From the NCBI RefSeq assembly GCF_018100985.1, contig NZ_JAGJEI010000014.1, forward strand, positions 1 to 64,000: 64,000 nt of DNA, read 5' to 3'. Both the position numbers and the translations under genes were made by a program. Source of the DNA: Pseudoalteromonas sp. MMG007 (GTDB lineage: Bacteria > Pseudomonadota > Gammaproteobacteria > Enterobacterales > Alteromonadaceae). The notes beneath the pieces were generated by a model. That model ran no database searches, had not been told where the DNA came from, and saw only the letters and a program-made list of their open reading frames with translations. This document shows positions 1-9,923 of this stretch, piece after piece (the stretch's first letter is position 1; each line of letters opens with the position of its first letter).

Positions 1-30
1 CAACCCTTTTTTGAAGAAAACCTGAAATAA
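1..30 (+). CDS. possible 3' end of a rightward gene entering from the left
   Basis: Frame 1 is open from the first base and ends with TAA at 28-30, giving a nine-residue tail (QPFFEENLK). The other two rightward frames stop within the first 25 bases. The gene would converge on gppA and share the bidirectional terminator that follows. In many relatives ppk lies next to the Ppx/GppA gene, but nine residues cannot identify the product. Confidence 0.35.
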   Translation, partial: QPFFEENLK

Positions 31-76
31 ATGACTGTTCGCGCAATTTTACATCGAAGTGATTACTTTAAACACT

Positions 77-102
77 AAAAAGGCCCTTTCGGGCCTTTTA
101 TT
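77..102. terminator. bidirectional Rho-independent terminator after gppA
   Basis: A GGCCC/GGGCC stem with a TTTC loop is flanked by an A run on the left and a T run on the right, so it works in both directions. It sits directly downstream of the gppA stop codon on the minus strand and would also serve the gene entering from the left. Confidence 0.85.
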
Positions 103-1596
103 CTAGTTAACTATGAGTTTCCAACCGAGCTTACTTTGTTGTTTAGACTCTTGTTGTAGCTCACTTGCCATTAATGGGTGATCTTTTAACCAATTAGTTT
201 CAAACTTAAGGTCTAAGACTTCATTTTTAGCAATTAACTCTATTTTAGGTAGCACGTCGTCTTGGCGACGCATTGATAGGATTACAGCAATGCGGAGTAA
301 TCGCACCAAATACTGCGCAAGTATGCTGTTAGCTCCTAGCGAATCAAAGCACCCTTTTTGGATATCTGAACGATGTGCATTAGCTACTGCTGCAATAACT
401 TTATGCTCTGATTGTGAAAAGCCAGGCATATCTGTGTTTTCTAAAATATAGGCTGTGTGTTTATGGTACTGCTTATACTCTATTAGCAATCCAATTTCGT
501 GAAGTTCAGCCACCGCTTTTAACAAGGGCAATCCATTTAAGCTTTCTATGGGCCAGCTTTGGTTAATTTTACCTGCTAACTGCATTGCAAGACTCGAAAC
601 ACGATATGCTTGCTTTTGATCAACATGGTAACGATCCATAAAGCCATCGATAGTGCGTTTGCGAATATCGTTATTGTGAAGCTCTGGCACCATACTGTAC
701 AAAACACCTTCTCGAAGTGCTCCGCCTGCAAGGCCCATTTTTTCTATTTCAAGTGATTCAAATAACGCGATTAGAATGGCAAGCCCAGATACAAACACAA
801 GCCTACGCTCTTCACTTAAACCTGGTAGGTCTAGTGCTGCAATAGTGCTAAACGCAATAGATTGCTCTTTAATAGTGTAAAGCTTTTCAAGAGTAAGGAG
901 ATCATCAAGATTTTGAGCGACCATAATCTCTTGGATAGCTTGCACAGTACCCGAAGCACCAGAAGCAACTTGCCATCCCGTTGCTTTATATTCATCGGCA
1001 ATATCATCTATTACATCTCGCGCCGCTTTGATTGCTGCATCAAAGTTGCTAGTGCTTAGCTTGCAGTCTTTAAAATAGCGCTCTAAATAAGTAACACATC
1101 CCATATTTAAGCTTTTATAGTGAAGTGCTTCAAAGCCCTTACCTATAACCACTTCTGTACTTGCACCACCAATATCTATAACCAGCTGCTTACCATTACA
1201 TGATGATGTATGAGCTACGCCCTTATAAATAGTTCTCGCCTCTAGCTCACCACTAATAACATTAATAGTGTGGCCTAGTATTTTTTCGGCTTGAGTTTTA
1301 AATACATCGGCATTAGTTGCCAAACGCAGTGTAGCGGTTGCCACTATGGTGATATTTTGCTTTGGAATGTCTTGCAGACGCTCAGCAAAAAGAGCAAGGC
1401 ATTCCCAGCCTCGCTGCATTGCTTCAGTGCTTAATACGTTATCTTTATCAAGCCCTGCTGCTAATCTTACTTTGCGTTTTACGCGACCTATTGTTTGTAG
1501 GCCGCCAGCAATTGATTTGGCAATAAGCATATGAAAGCTGTTTGAGCCCAAATCAATAACTGCATACACATTTTTTTGCGGTATAAGTTGCCCCAC
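103..1596 (-). CDS. gppA: Ppx/GppA family phosphatase (guanosine-5'-triphosphate,3'-diphosphate pyrophosphatase)
   Basis: The 497-residue product hydrolyses pppGpp to ppGpp and/or inorganic polyphosphate, linking it to the stringent response. The N-terminus shows the ASKHA phosphate-binding motif (VIDLGSNSFHML, about 13-24). A second glycine-rich loop (DIGGASTEVV) lies near 140-150. The C-terminal HD-like helical domain contains AELHEIG. Length matches E. coli GppA (494). The position beside rhlB, as in E. coli, favours GppA over Ppx, but the two cannot be separated by motif alone. The start is GTG with a GAGG sequence about nine bases upstream; an ATG alternative would remove the nucleotide-binding strand. 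It is 44 bases downstream of rhlB and could be cotranscribed with it. Confidence 0.9.
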   Translation of the reverse strand: MGQLIPQKNVYAVIDLGSNSFHMLIAKSIAGGLQTIGRVKRKVRLAAGLDKDNVLSTEAMQRGWECLALFAERLQDIPKQNITIVATATLRLATNADVFKTQAEKILGHTINVISGELEARTIYKGVAHTSSCNGKQLVIDIGGASTEVVIGKGFEALHYKSLNMGCVTYLERYFKDCKLSTSNFDAAIKAARDVIDDIADEYKATGWQVASGASGTVQAIQEIMVAQNLDDLLTLEKLYTIKEQSIAFSTIAALDLPGLSEERRLVFVSGLAILIALFESLEIEKMGLAGGALREGVLYSMVPELHNNDIRKRTIDGFMDRYHVDQKQAYRVSSLAMQLAGKINQSWPIESLNGLPLLKAVAELHEIGLLIEYKQYHKHTAYILENTDMPGFSQSEHKVIAAVANAHRSDIQKGCFDSLGANSILAQYLVRLLRIAVILSMRRQDDVLPKIELIAKNEVLDLKFETNWLKDHPLMASELQQESKQQSKLGWKLIVN

Positions 1597-1640
1597 CGTT
1601 CAAAAACCTCTAGTTACTACTACTTATAGTAACGGCCGAA

Positions 1641-2918
1641 TTACGACCGTCCTTTTTGGTAACTATTATTTGGGCGACGTCCGTTGTTATTACTACGATT
1701 ACGTGGGCCTGAAGAATAGTTGCGCTTTCTTTGAATAGTAGGCTTTGTTAAATCATCTAGCAATGCTGTTTTATCATAATGTGATAAAGGAATGCTGTGC
1801 TCTATATACTCTTCAATTTCATGCAAGTTATAAGCATATTGCTCACAAGCAAAACTAATTGCATGGCCAGAGGCACCTGCGCGACCAGTACGGCCAATTC
1901 GATGAACGTAATCTTCACAATCATCAGGTAGATCAAAGTTAAACACATGACTTACTTCAGGAATATGCAAACCACGTGCTGCAACATCTGTCGCGACTAA
2001 AAAGTCTAATTCACCTTTAGTGAATTGAGCTAAAATAGATTGGCGTTTTTTCTGATTAACATCACCAGTTAGCATGCCTACACGATGTCCATCAGCTTTT
2101 AACCACGCATAAACTGTTTCACAGCTGTGCTTAGTATTAGCAAATACAATTGCTTTGTCTGGCCATTCTTCTTCAATTAAAGTTAACAAGAGCTTAATTT
2201 TATCTTCTTGCGAAGGGTGAAACAGCTCTTCTTTAATCCGTTTGCCTGTTTTAACGTCTGGCTCGATTTGAACGTGTTCGGGGTTAGTCATATGTTCGAA
2301 CGCGAGTTCTTGCACGCGATAAGAAAGCGTTGCAGAGAATAATAGGTTCAATCTTTGCGCTGTATCAGGCATACGACGGAACATATAACGAATATCTTTA
2401 ATAAAGCCTAAATCGAACATACGATCAGCTTCATCTAGCACGACTACCTCAATTTCATTAAGGGTGTAACAGCCTTGCTTATACAGATCGATAAGGCGAC
2501 CTGTAGTACCAATTAAAATATCAACGCCTTTTTCTAATTGTGCACGTTGTTTTTCGTAATCTTCGCCACCATATACTAAACCTAAGTTAAGATTACAGTG
2601 CGGCGCTAAAATTTTAGCATCTTTGTGTATCTGAATCGCAAGCTCCCGCGTTGGGGCCATGATCAGGGCTCTTGGATGTTTACTAGGTGCTTTGCTAGAT
2701 TGTAATAACCGATGGCACGTAGCTGTTAAAAAAGCTAACGTTTTGCCTGTACCTGTTTGAGCTTGGCCCGCAATATCGCGGCCATCACAAATAAAAGGTA
2801 GGCATTTTGCTTGAATAGGTGTGCAATATTCAAACCCATTCTCGGTTAAACCGGCAACCACTTCCGGTGCGATAGCAAAGTCTGAAAACTTTTTATCGGT
2901 TAAATGTGTCTTAGTCAT
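1641..2918 (-). CDS. rhlB: ATP-dependent RNA helicase RhlB
   Basis: This DEAD-box RNA helicase of 425 residues is the helicase subunit of the RNA degradosome in gammaproteobacteria, unwinding structured RNA for RNase E and PNPase. Visible motifs are the Q motif region, Walker A AQTGTGKT (53-60), DEAD (162-165), SAT (195-197) and HRIGRTGR in the second RecA domain. The N-terminus [15 protein letters not shown] is close to E. coli RhlB. The C-terminal tail after about 390 is basic and rich in Arg, Asn and Gly, as in RhlB proteins that contact RNA and RNase E. It is divergent from trxA, the arrangement known from E. coli. Confidence 0.96.
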   Translation of the reverse strand: MTKTHLTDKKFSDFAIAPEVVAGLTENGFEYCTPIQAKCLPFICDGRDIAGQAQTGTGKTLAFLTATCHRLLQSSKAPSKHPRALIMAPTRELAIQIHKDAKILAPHCNLNLGLVYGGEDYEKQRAQLEKGVDILIGTTGRLIDLYKQGCYTLNEIEVVVLDEADRMFDLGFIKDIRYMFRRMPDTAQRLNLLFSATLSYRVQELAFEHMTNPEHVQIEPDVKTGKRIKEELFHPSQEDKIKLLLTLIEEEWPDKAIVFANTKHSCETVYAWLKADGHRVGMLTGDVNQKKRQSILAQFTKGELDFLVATDVAARGLHIPEVSHVFNFDLPDDCEDYVHRIGRTGRAGASGHAISFACEQYAYNLHEIEEYIEHSIPLSHYDKTALLDDLTKPTIQRKRNYSSGPRNRSNNNGRRPNNSYQKGRS

Positions 2919-3009
2919 AGCGTTTAAGCATAACGTTTAAACTTGCAATAAGAAACAAGAGTGTTTAAATACGCACTAAATATTTCGCCTAACTAAATCG
3001 GAGAGCGCA

Positions 3010-3336
3010 ATGAGCGAGAAAATTATCCAAATTACTGACGATAGCTTTGAAGCTGACGTATTACAATCAGACAAACCAGTACTAGTAGATTTCTGGGCTG
3101 AATGGTGTGGACCTTGTAAAATGATCGCCCCTATTCTTCATGAAGTTGCTGATGAATACGACAGCCGTGTAACTGTTGCTAAACTAAATATTGACCAAAA
3201 TGCTGGTACACCACCAAAATTTGGTATTCGTGGTATCCCAACATTGCTTCTTTTTAAAGATGGCCAAGTTGCTGCAACGAAAGTTGGTGCACTTTCTAAA
3301 ACTCAACTAATTGAGTTTTTAGAAAACAATATCTAG
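3010..3336 (+). CDS. trxA: thioredoxin 1
   Basis: A 108-residue cytoplasmic thioredoxin, the general dithiol reductant for ribonucleotide reductase, PAPS reductase and other proteins. The active site WCGPCK is at 32-37 and the cis-proline loop [11 protein letters not shown] is intact. Length matches E. coli TrxA (109). GGAGAG lies just upstream of the ATG. The gene is divergent from rhlB across 91 bases and is followed by its own terminator, so it is probably a single-gene unit; rho follows separately. Confidence 0.97.
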   Translation: MSEKIIQITDDSFEADVLQSDKPVLVDFWAEWCGPCKMIAPILHEVADEYDSRVTVAKLNIDQNAGTPPKFGIRGIPTLLLFKDGQVAATKVGALSKTQLIEFLENNI

Positions 3337-3347
3337 GTTAAAACCAT

Positions 3348-3373
3348 AAAAAAGGGCTTTTTGCCCTTTTTTT
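3348..3373 (+). terminator. Rho-independent terminator after trxA
   Basis: A GGGC/GCCC stem, extended by A-T pairs and ending in seven T residues, begins 12 bases after the trxA stop codon. Confidence 0.85.
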
Positions 3374-3517
3374 GTGTTTATTTTGTATAAAGACTGGACG
3401 CTATGCCAGTGAACTGCTAGTTTATAAAGCCAACTAATCCTTAGTTATATTCAACAAACCTCACTCAACTATCAAAGCGATTTTGAGTATGACAATTGTA
3501 ATAAAGAACCCACCAAT

Positions 3518-4777
3518 ATGCATTTACGCGAATTAAAAGACAAGTCTATAAAAGAACTTGTAAACTTAGCTGAGTCCATGGGGCTCGAAAACGTAGCCCG
3601 CTTAAGAAAGCAAGATATTATCTTTGCCATTCTTAAAGCCCACGCCAAAGGCGGAGAGAATATCTTCGGCGGCGGTGTATTAGAGATTTTACAAGATGGT
3701 TTCGGCTTTTTAAGATCATCAGAAGCCTCTTACTTAGCTGGCCCAGATGACATTTATGTTTCACCTAGCCAAATTCGCCGTTTCAGCATGCGTACTGGCG
3801 ATTCTATCTCAGGCCTTATCCGCCCACCTAAAGATGGCGAACGTTACTTTGCTTTACTTAAAGTAAACGAAGTTAACTTTGATAAACCTGAAAACTCTCG
3901 CACAAAAATTCTTTTTGAAAACCTTACCCCACTACACGCAAACGAACGCTTTCGTATGGAACGTGGTAACGGCAGTAAAGAAGATATTACCGCCCGTGTA
4001 CTTGATTTAGCATCTCCAATTGGCCGCGGCCAACGTGGTCTGTTAGTAGCACCGCCTAAAGCGGGTAAAACAATGCTACTGCAAAATATTGCGCAATCAA
4101 TCACTCATAATCACCCTGATGTTACATTAATGGTTTTACTTATTGATGAACGTCCGGAAGAAGTTACAGAGATGCAACGCCTAGTTAAAGGTGAAGTAAT
4201 TGCATCAACGTTTGATGAACCAGCTTCTCGCCACGTGCAAGTTGCCGAAATGGTTATCGAAAAAGCAAAACGTTTAGTTGAGCACAAAAAAGATGTCGTT
4301 ATCTTATTGGATTCAATTACCCGTTTAGCGCGTGCTTATAACACAGTTATTCCTTCATCAGGTAAAGTACTTACCGGTGGTGTTGATGCTAATGCACTTC
4401 ACAAGCCTAAGCGCTTCTTTGGTGCTGCACGTAACGTTGAGGAAGGTGGTAGTTTAACTATTATCGCAACTGCCCTTATCGATACTGGCTCTAAAATGGA
4501 TGAAGTTATCTACGAAGAGTTTAAAGGTACAGGTAACATGGAACTACACTTAAATCGTAAGATTGCTGAAAAGCGTGTATTCCCTGCTATCGACTTTAAC
4601 CGCTCAGGTACTCGTCGTGAAGAATTACTGACTAAACCAGATGAGCTGCAAAAGCTTTGGATTCTGCGTAAAATAGTTCATGAAATGTCAGAGATTGATG
4701 CGATGGAGTTTTTAATCGATAAATTATCGATGAGTAAAACCAACGATGAATTCTTTGATTCAATGAGACGCCAATAA
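3518..4777 (+). CDS. rho: transcription termination factor Rho
   Basis: The 419-residue hexameric RNA-dependent ATPase terminates transcription. The order is an N-terminal helical domain ([19 protein letters not shown]), an OB-fold RNA-binding domain with GFGFLRS (about 63-69), then the RecA-like ATPase with Walker A PPKAGKT near 180, Walker B VVILLDS and the Q loop. Length equals E. coli Rho. The ATG is preceded by a weak Shine-Dalgarno. The 181-base leader holds the trxA terminator and about 140 bases of untranslated sequence, the right place for the Rho-dependent autoregulation known in E. coli, but no specific element was identified. A strong terminator follows. Confidence 0.98.
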   Translation: MHLRELKDKSIKELVNLAESMGLENVARLRKQDIIFAILKAHAKGGENIFGGGVLEILQDGFGFLRSSEASYLAGPDDIYVSPSQIRRFSMRTGDSISGLIRPPKDGERYFALLKVNEVNFDKPENSRTKILFENLTPLHANERFRMERGNGSKEDITARVLDLASPIGRGQRGLLVAPPKAGKTMLLQNIAQSITHNHPDVTLMVLLIDERPEEVTEMQRLVKGEVIASTFDEPASRHVQVAEMVIEKAKRLVEHKKDVVILLDSITRLARAYNTVIPSSGKVLTGGVDANALHKPKRFFGAARNVEEGGSLTIIATALIDTGSKMDEVIYEEFKGTGNMELHLNRKIAEKRVFPAIDFNRSGTRREELLTKPDELQKLWILRKIVHEMSEIDAMEFLIDKLSMSKTNDEFFDSMRRQ

Positions 4778-4794
4778 GCGCGTTTTAATTGAAT

Positions 4795-4822
4795 AAAAAA
4801 AAGCGCCTAAGGCGCTTTTTTT
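4795..4822. terminator. bidirectional terminator between rho and the TPR kinase gene
   Basis: A perfect AAGCGCC/GGCGCTT stem with loop TAA is flanked by A and T runs, between the convergent genes ending at 4777 and 4844. It can terminate both. Confidence 0.9.
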
Positions 4823-4843
4823 ATACGCTAAATATAGAACCGC

Positions 4844-7663
4844 TCAGCTTTCATTGTATTTTTTAAGTACATGTTGTAGTTCATCCACCAGTATTTTAAA
4901 GTCGTTTACGGTGTTGCTTTTTACTCTGTTTAACAGTGCTCTATCTAGATTTTTAGCCGCTTGTGCAATTTCATCTAAGCCAAACATTTGTGCAGCCCCT
5001 AAAATACGATGACTGTCTTTTTGTAATGCTTCTAAATCTTCATTAATAAAGTGCTGAGTAATCGTTTCACTTTCTAAAGCAAAGCTTTGCTTAAAGCTAA
5101 TAACCAAATCGCTCATGTCAACTTCACTGTATTTTGATGAAGGTTGATTGTTGTTGCTGTCTAAATGCGCACTCAGCGCTTTATAAAATAAGTCTTTATC
5201 AATAGGCTTACCTAAATAACCAGTAAAACCTAGTGCTAAGTACTCATCTACTTCATGACTCATAGCATTTGCGGTCAACGCAAATATAGGCTGCTCAAAG
5301 CCGCATTTTTTAAGTAATTGAAATGCAGCCCGCCCATCCATTACAGGCATTTGAATATCTAGCAGCACTAAGTCAGGGTATTCTTGCAAGCATTGCTCTA
5401 CAGCTTGCTCGCCATTTTCAACCGCAATTACTTCCAGCCCTAAAGAACGCAGGTAACGGCTTATAAGACGCCTATTATCAGGATGATCTTCAGCTAACAC
5501 CACCCGACCTGATAGTAGCTTTTTAACTTTAGACGATTTGTTTTTTTCAACCACACTTTGTGATTTATCAACCTCTGCACAGGGCAAAAAGAACGAGAAC
5601 TGGCTGCCTTTTTTGTATTCGCTTTGCACACTTATATAACCGCCCATCATTGACGCAAGTTGCTGCGATAAGCTTAAACCTAAGCCGGTGCCACCAAATC
5701 GACGGCTAATGCTGTTATCGGCTTGGCTAAAGCATTCAAAAATAAGCTTAAGCTGCTTTGAACTCATGCCAATACCAGTATCTTTTATAATAATAACCAG
5801 CCCTTGCTCTGTTTTATTTAAGGCGATAATAATTTGCCCAGAGTGAGTAAACTTAATAGCGTTAGCACATAAATTGATAAGAATTTGCTTAACACGAATA
5901 AGATCGAGCTTAGTGTAGAACTCATTACCCACTTGGTTATCTAAAATAAGCTGCAAGCTCTTAGCTTTAGCTTGAGTATAAAACATAGCGTGTACATCGT
6001 TTATAAGCTCAACAATATCGAAGCACGAAATATTTAGCTCTAAACGGTTAGCTTCTATTTTACTTAAATCAAGTACATCGTTAATTAAGCTTTTTAAATG
6101 ATCGCTATGGCGCTGGATCACTCTAAGCTCATCTTTAAGTGATTCTGGCTCGTACAACTCATTAATTAAGGCATCTGTTTGCCCTAAAATAGCCGTTAAT
6201 GGTGTGCGGATCTCGTGGCTAATATTAGCTAAAAATTGGCTTTTAACATCATTGGCCTCTCTTAACTCTTGCGCCGTAGCTTGTAGCTCTGCAGTACGCT
6301 GTGCCACTTGTTCCGTTAAGTGTTGTTTAGCACGTTTTTCAGCCCCTCGTCGTGAAAGAGCTATGCCTGTAACAACAACTAAAAGTAATAGCAAAAATAT
6401 AAATAAAGTAAGCTGAGAGCGCTGCGACATTTTAAGTTCTTGTACTCTGCGATCTTGCTTAAGTTTTTCTATTTCTTGATTTAATTGGGTGGCTTTGAAT
6501 TGATGCTGTAAAACAGCTAGTGCATTTATAATTGAGGTACTTCTGAGCTTACGCTGCTCACTAATATACTTTTGCTGTTGAATCATTGCACTTGAGTAAT
6601 CACCTTTACTCGCATCTAGTAGGGCTTTTGTCCCATAGCTGTCTCTAATTATGCGCTCACTGCCATATTCCTGAGCGAGTAAAATAGCTCTTTCTAAGCT
6701 TACCTGCGCTTGTTCTAAATCCCCTTTTACAAATTGAATTTTGGCTAGTGCATGAAGCGCATTCAACTCTAAATTATGGTTATCTATTTTAAGCGCATAG
6801 AACTCTCCTAATTTAGCTTGCTCGTATGCCTCATCTACTTTTTCTAAAATAAGATTAGCATTTGCTAAATTAGTGTATTGTGTAGACAACTTATTGTAAT
6901 CATTAGCTGAAATATAATAACTCAACGCTAATTGATAGTAGTGAAGCGCTAAGTCAAATTGATTACTCTCTCTATAAGCAACGCCCATATTATTATAAAC
7001 TTGCGCTATTCCACTTTTATCACCCAAGCGTTTATAAACTTTAAGCACTTCTTGGTATAAACTAAATGCACTGTCATAGCGCGATAAGCGAATATAAACA
7101 CCCGCTATATTGAGTAAAATATCCGTCTGGTCTTGCTCGCTGCCATGCTCTTCATAAATTGCTTTAGCTTTTAAATAATACTCTAGTGTTTCACCTAATT
7201 TATTCATATTAAAATAAGCTAAACCAATGTTATTAAATAGGTTAGCCTGCTCTAATAATTGTTCATTTTGTTTGGCAAGTGCAAGAGTGCGAGTATATTC
7301 GATAATCGCTTTTTGAAATAATCCCTGATAGAAAAGCACAACACCTTGCATTTTTATTGCACGAAAGTGCTCTTCAGGAAAAAATGAATCTGACGTATGC
7401 TGCTCAAGTAATTTAAAAAAGCGTAAAGACTCTTTAAAATTATCAATCGATAACGCAGAGTCACCTAATGCAGAGTAAACAGCGACACGCTCTTTTTTAG
7501 ATAGGCTTTGATTGGCAAGTAAAGTATTAGCCAGTTGTAATTTTGGCTCCCATTGCTTTTCATCTTTAAATTGTGCATATAACGAGTCGGCATTTTGGGC
7601 ATAGCTTGAAGCCATTAGTACACAGCATATAGTAAATAAGAGGCACTTAAACTTGCCCAGCAT
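4844..7663 (-). CDS. TPR-containing hybrid sensor histidine kinase with receiver and HPt domains
   Basis: A 939-residue membrane kinase. Order: signal peptide (1-22), periplasmic TPR repeats (about 60-375), coiled coil, one membrane segment (417-436), HisKA with phospho-acceptor H483 in SHEIRTPL, HATPase with N, G1 (DTGIGM) and G2 (GGTGLGLS) boxes (about 590-695), receiver with D769 in LLDIQMPVMDG, and a C-terminal HPt with H885 in HRILGAA. All modules of a phosphorelay are therefore on one chain except the final output regulator, and no response regulator gene is adjacent. The TPR sensor implies recognition of a peptide or protein, or of a partner, in the periplasm. It is convergent to rho and divergent from the J-domain gene. 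The signal is unknown. Confidence 0.93.
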   Translation of the reverse strand: MLGKFKCLLFTICCVLMASSYAQNADSLYAQFKDEKQWEPKLQLANTLLANQSLSKKERVAVYSALGDSALSIDNFKESLRFFKLLEQHTSDSFFPEEHFRAIKMQGVVLFYQGLFQKAIIEYTRTLALAKQNEQLLEQANLFNNIGLAYFNMNKLGETLEYYLKAKAIYEEHGSEQDQTDILLNIAGVYIRLSRYDSAFSLYQEVLKVYKRLGDKSGIAQVYNNMGVAYRESNQFDLALHYYQLALSYYISANDYNKLSTQYTNLANANLILEKVDEAYEQAKLGEFYALKIDNHNLELNALHALAKIQFVKGDLEQAQVSLERAILLAQEYGSERIIRDSYGTKALLDASKGDYSSAMIQQQKYISEQRKLRSTSIINALAVLQHQFKATQLNQEIEKLKQDRRVQELKMSQRSQLTLFIFLLLLLVVVTGIALSRRGAEKRAKQHLTEQVAQRTAELQATAQELREANDVKSQFLANISHEIRTPLTAILGQTDALINELYEPESLKDELRVIQRHSDHLKSLINDVLDLSKIEANRLELNISCFDIVELINDVHAMFYTQAKAKSLQLILDNQVGNEFYTKLDLIRVKQILINLCANAIKFTHSGQIIIALNKTEQGLVIIIKDTGIGMSSKQLKLIFECFSQADNSISRRFGGTGLGLSLSQQLASMMGGYISVQSEYKKGSQFSFFLPCAEVDKSQSVVEKNKSSKVKKLLSGRVVLAEDHPDNRRLISRYLRSLGLEVIAVENGEQAVEQCLQEYPDLVLLDIQMPVMDGRAAFQLLKKCGFEQPIFALTANAMSHEVDEYLALGFTGYLGKPIDKDLFYKALSAHLDSNNNQPSSKYSEVDMSDLVISFKQSFALESETITQHFINEDLEALQKDSHRILGAAQMFGLDEIAQAAKNLDRALLNRVKSNTVNDFKILVDELQHVLKKYNES

Positions 7664-7739
7664 AATTTTAATCCTTCAAACCGTTACTTATATCAGTGTA
7701 ATCTTTATTGAAGATACACCAATTACTAGGCCCTAAACA

Positions 7740-8312
7740 ATGCTTAACCCACTGATTGATGAGATTTTTGAGCTAATATTAACAAAGCAAGTTTGGCAAG
7801 TTCATACTTTAGCTGCGCAGTTGTCCCATCAAGGTGCCATAGCAACGCTTGATCAAAGCCCTGAGCGCGATTTATTTAAGCGTAACTTTTTAATTATGAA
7901 CGCACTGTACCAACTACAGGTACAATTAAAGCCGCAAAACCTAATTATTTCAACTTTACATATCGAGCTTATAGAAAAAGAGGCCAAACATTTACTCGCA
8001 ACCAGCAATAATTTACGAGATTACTATTTAGATTGGGATAATTACGACACGAGTGAGCAGCAAGTAGAAGAGTTGTTAAATAGCTTTTGGCATCGTTTTA
8101 AAGCAACACCTAAAAAGCATGTATTAACAGATAAAGAATACAATGAGCTGATTTTAAATTGGAATTTACCTGAGGATTTTACGCTTAAGGTCTTGCAAAA
8201 ACGCTGGCGACAACTTGCGCTGCAAAACCACCCCGACAAACTAAGTGGCTGTGCGGAAAAGTTTAAAAAAATAAAGTTACAATACGAGCAGCTTAAAACA
8301 GCTGCTCGTTAA
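7740..8312 (+). CDS. DnaJ-related protein with C-terminal J domain
   Basis: A 190-residue cytoplasmic protein. Residues 1-115 look like the DNAJ-related N-terminal domain found in this family. The last 60 residues form a J domain with the diagnostic HPDK tripeptide (ALQNHPDKLSG) that stimulates DnaK ATPase. There is no Gly/Phe region, zinc finger or substrate domain, so it is a specialised co-chaperone with unknown client. It has no membrane segment and so is not DjlA. It overlaps nothing and is convergent with dbpA, only 22 bases apart. Confidence 0.85.
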   Translation: MLNPLIDEIFELILTKQVWQVHTLAAQLSHQGAIATLDQSPERDLFKRNFLIMNALYQLQVQLKPQNLIISTLHIELIEKEAKHLLATSNNLRDYYLDWDNYDTSEQQVEELLNSFWHRFKATPKKHVLTDKEYNELILNWNLPEDFTLKVLQKRWRQLALQNHPDKLSGCAEKFKKIKLQYEQLKTAAR

Positions 8313-8334
8313 TCTGTTAATTTAGTCGTTTAAA

Positions 8335-9723
8335 TTAACGCGTAAGGCGACGAGCACGAATTTTACGGCCCTTAATGTTGCCTTCTGTTAGCTTACGTAA
8401 CGCAGGCTTAGACGAATTACGCTCCACGGCAACAAATGCAACGTTATCAAGCACATTAATTTTACCTACTTGGCGACCTGCAATACCATCTTTACCCGTT
8501 AAGGCACCTAAAATATCACCAGCGCGCACTTTTTGTTTCTTCCCTGAATCAATCATTAGCGTAACCATTTCAGGTCGGTACGGTGGTTTATCTAATAAGT
8601 TAAATGATGGCATTTGTTCTGGCGTGATATCACGCTCGTAATGATCGCCAATTTGCGCAACTTTAAATACTTCAGCTTCACCGTAAATAGAGCATGCTAT
8701 GCCCTTTTTACCGGCACGACCAGTACGCCCTACTCGGTGTACATGAGTCTGCGTATCATGAGCTAAATGGTAGTTAATCACCATATCCATATCATCAATA
8801 TCTAAACCACGGGCAGCTACGTCGGTTGCCACTAATATAGACGCACTTTTATTAGCAAAGTGAATAAGTGTACGCTCACGATCGCGCTGCTCTAAATCAC
8901 CATGAAGCGCAACTGCACTAAAGCCCTCGTCGGCTAAATCGTCACATACTTGTTGAGTTTCTACCTTGGTATTACAAAACACAACACAGCTTTGCGGTGT
9001 AAATTTAAGTAATAATAATTTAAGAGTTGGGTAACGCTGTTTATTGTTATCCATTTTGTAGAAGTATTGTTTGATAGTACTTTTTGCTTGCTCTTCTTCT
9101 ACTTTAATCATTTCTGGGTTTTTTAGCACACGCTTTGCTATAGCTTCTATTGCACGGGGGAACGTAGCGCTAAATAGTAAGGTTTGGCGATTTTGCGGTA
9201 TACGTTCGATAATAGCATCAAGGGTGTCTTGAAAGCCCATATCTAACATTTGATCGGCTTCATCAAGTACTAACGTTTCAACATCATCTAAGCGTAATGT
9301 ACCTTTTCTAATGTGGTCGTCTACACGCCCAGGCGTACCCACAATAATGTGCGCGCCATGCTCAAGCGATCCAATTTGCGGTCCAATTGATACACCGCCA
9401 CATAACGTTAATATTTTAATATTGTGGATACCGCGCGCTAATTTGCGCATTTCAACCGCAACTTGCTCAGCAAGCTCTCGGGTTGGGCATAAAACTAACG
9501 ACTGAATACGAAAGCGTTTTACGTTTAATTTAGCCAATACACCTAAGCTAAACGCAGCCGTTTTACCTGAACCGGTTTTTGCTTGCGCAATAATGTCTTT
9601 ACCCTCAAGTACAGGTGGCAGGCTTTGCGCTTGCACAGGTGTCATTTGCGAATAGCCGAGTGTTGATAAGTTATCAACTAAACCAGCAGGTAAAGCCAAA
9701 GATGAAAATGCAGTAGAAGTCAC
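8335..9723 (-). CDS. dbpA: ATP-dependent RNA helicase DbpA (23S rRNA-specific)
   Basis: A DEAD-box helicase acting in 50S subunit assembly, recruited to hairpin 92 of 23S rRNA. Motifs: Q motif with MTPVQAQSLP, Walker A AKTGSGKT, DEAD, SAT and HRVGRTGRAG, then a C-terminal DbpA-type RNA-binding domain of about 75 residues (MIDSGKKQKVRAGDILGALTG onward in shortened form) that separates DbpA from other family members. The open frame reaches 9810, but those extra 29 residues are hydrophobic and unlike the family. The GTG at 9723, preceded by a GGAA sequence, gives 462 residues starting at TSTAFSSLALP and fits E. coli DbpA (457). It is monocistronic between convergent and divergent neighbours. Confidence 0.93.
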   Translation of the reverse strand: MTSTAFSSLALPAGLVDNLSTLGYSQMTPVQAQSLPPVLEGKDIIAQAKTGSGKTAAFSLGVLAKLNVKRFRIQSLVLCPTRELAEQVAVEMRKLARGIHNIKILTLCGGVSIGPQIGSLEHGAHIIVGTPGRVDDHIRKGTLRLDDVETLVLDEADQMLDMGFQDTLDAIIERIPQNRQTLLFSATFPRAIEAIAKRVLKNPEMIKVEEEQAKSTIKQYFYKMDNNKQRYPTLKLLLLKFTPQSCVVFCNTKVETQQVCDDLADEGFSAVALHGDLEQRDRERTLIHFANKSASILVATDVAARGLDIDDMDMVINYHLAHDTQTHVHRVGRTGRAGKKGIACSIYGEAEVFKVAQIGDHYERDITPEQMPSFNLLDKPPYRPEMVTLMIDSGKKQKVRAGDILGALTGKDGIAGRQVGKINVLDNVAFVAVERNSSKPALRKLTEGNIKGRKIRARRLTR

Positions 9724-9857
9724 AGTTAGTTCCAAAATAATAAAAAACAACACAGGGCATAGCCCACAAATATGGTCCATATAATAGCAGAATTCATATT
9801 GGGCAACCATTAATACCCAATTTTCAGATAGCTTGTTAAACCTTGTTAATAAGGATG

Positions 9858-9886
9858 TTGAAAATGATACTAGTTTTCATTAAGAT
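9858..9886 (+). promoter_or_regulatory. promoter of the siderophore receptor gene
   Basis: TTGAAA (9858-9863) and TAAGAT (9881-9886) are separated by exactly 17 bases and lie 38 bases upstream of the receptor start. The Fur box fills the spacer, as expected for iron repression. The -35 matches five of six consensus bases; the -10 matches four. Confidence 0.55.
9860..9878 (+). promoter_or_regulatory. Fur box
   Basis: GAAAATGATACTAGTTTTC matches the 19-bp Fur consensus at 14 positions and is largely palindromic. It overlaps the -35 region and spacer of the receptor promoter, so iron-loaded Fur should block transcription. Confidence 0.75.
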
Positions 9887-9923
9887 CCGTAAAAAATTAA
9901 CACAATGACATTGGATGTAACGA

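Noticed and set aside
31..78. A 15-codon open frame starting ATG right after the TAA at 28-30
   Set aside because: It has no ribosome-binding site, lies against a terminator and follows in frame the stop of the gene entering from the left.
862..1059. Rightward open frames inside leftward genes such as gppA, the hybrid kinases and hem genes
   Set aside because: They are antisense shadows of well-supported genes, without ribosome-binding sites or recognisable products.
3489..3536. Small open frame (15 codons) overlapping the rho start, considered as a rho leader peptide
   Set aside because: It overlaps rho out of frame, has no clear ribosome-binding site and does not resemble the known E. coli rho leader peptide.
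8284..8309. Perfect 10-bp hairpin at the end of the DnaJ-related gene, considered as a terminator for it and dbpA
   Set aside because: No T run follows on either side; it lies inside coding sequence. It may still slow polymerase, but the evidence is too weak.
7740..8312. J-domain protein considered as DjlA
   Set aside because: DjlA has an N-terminal membrane helix and a different central domain; neither is present.
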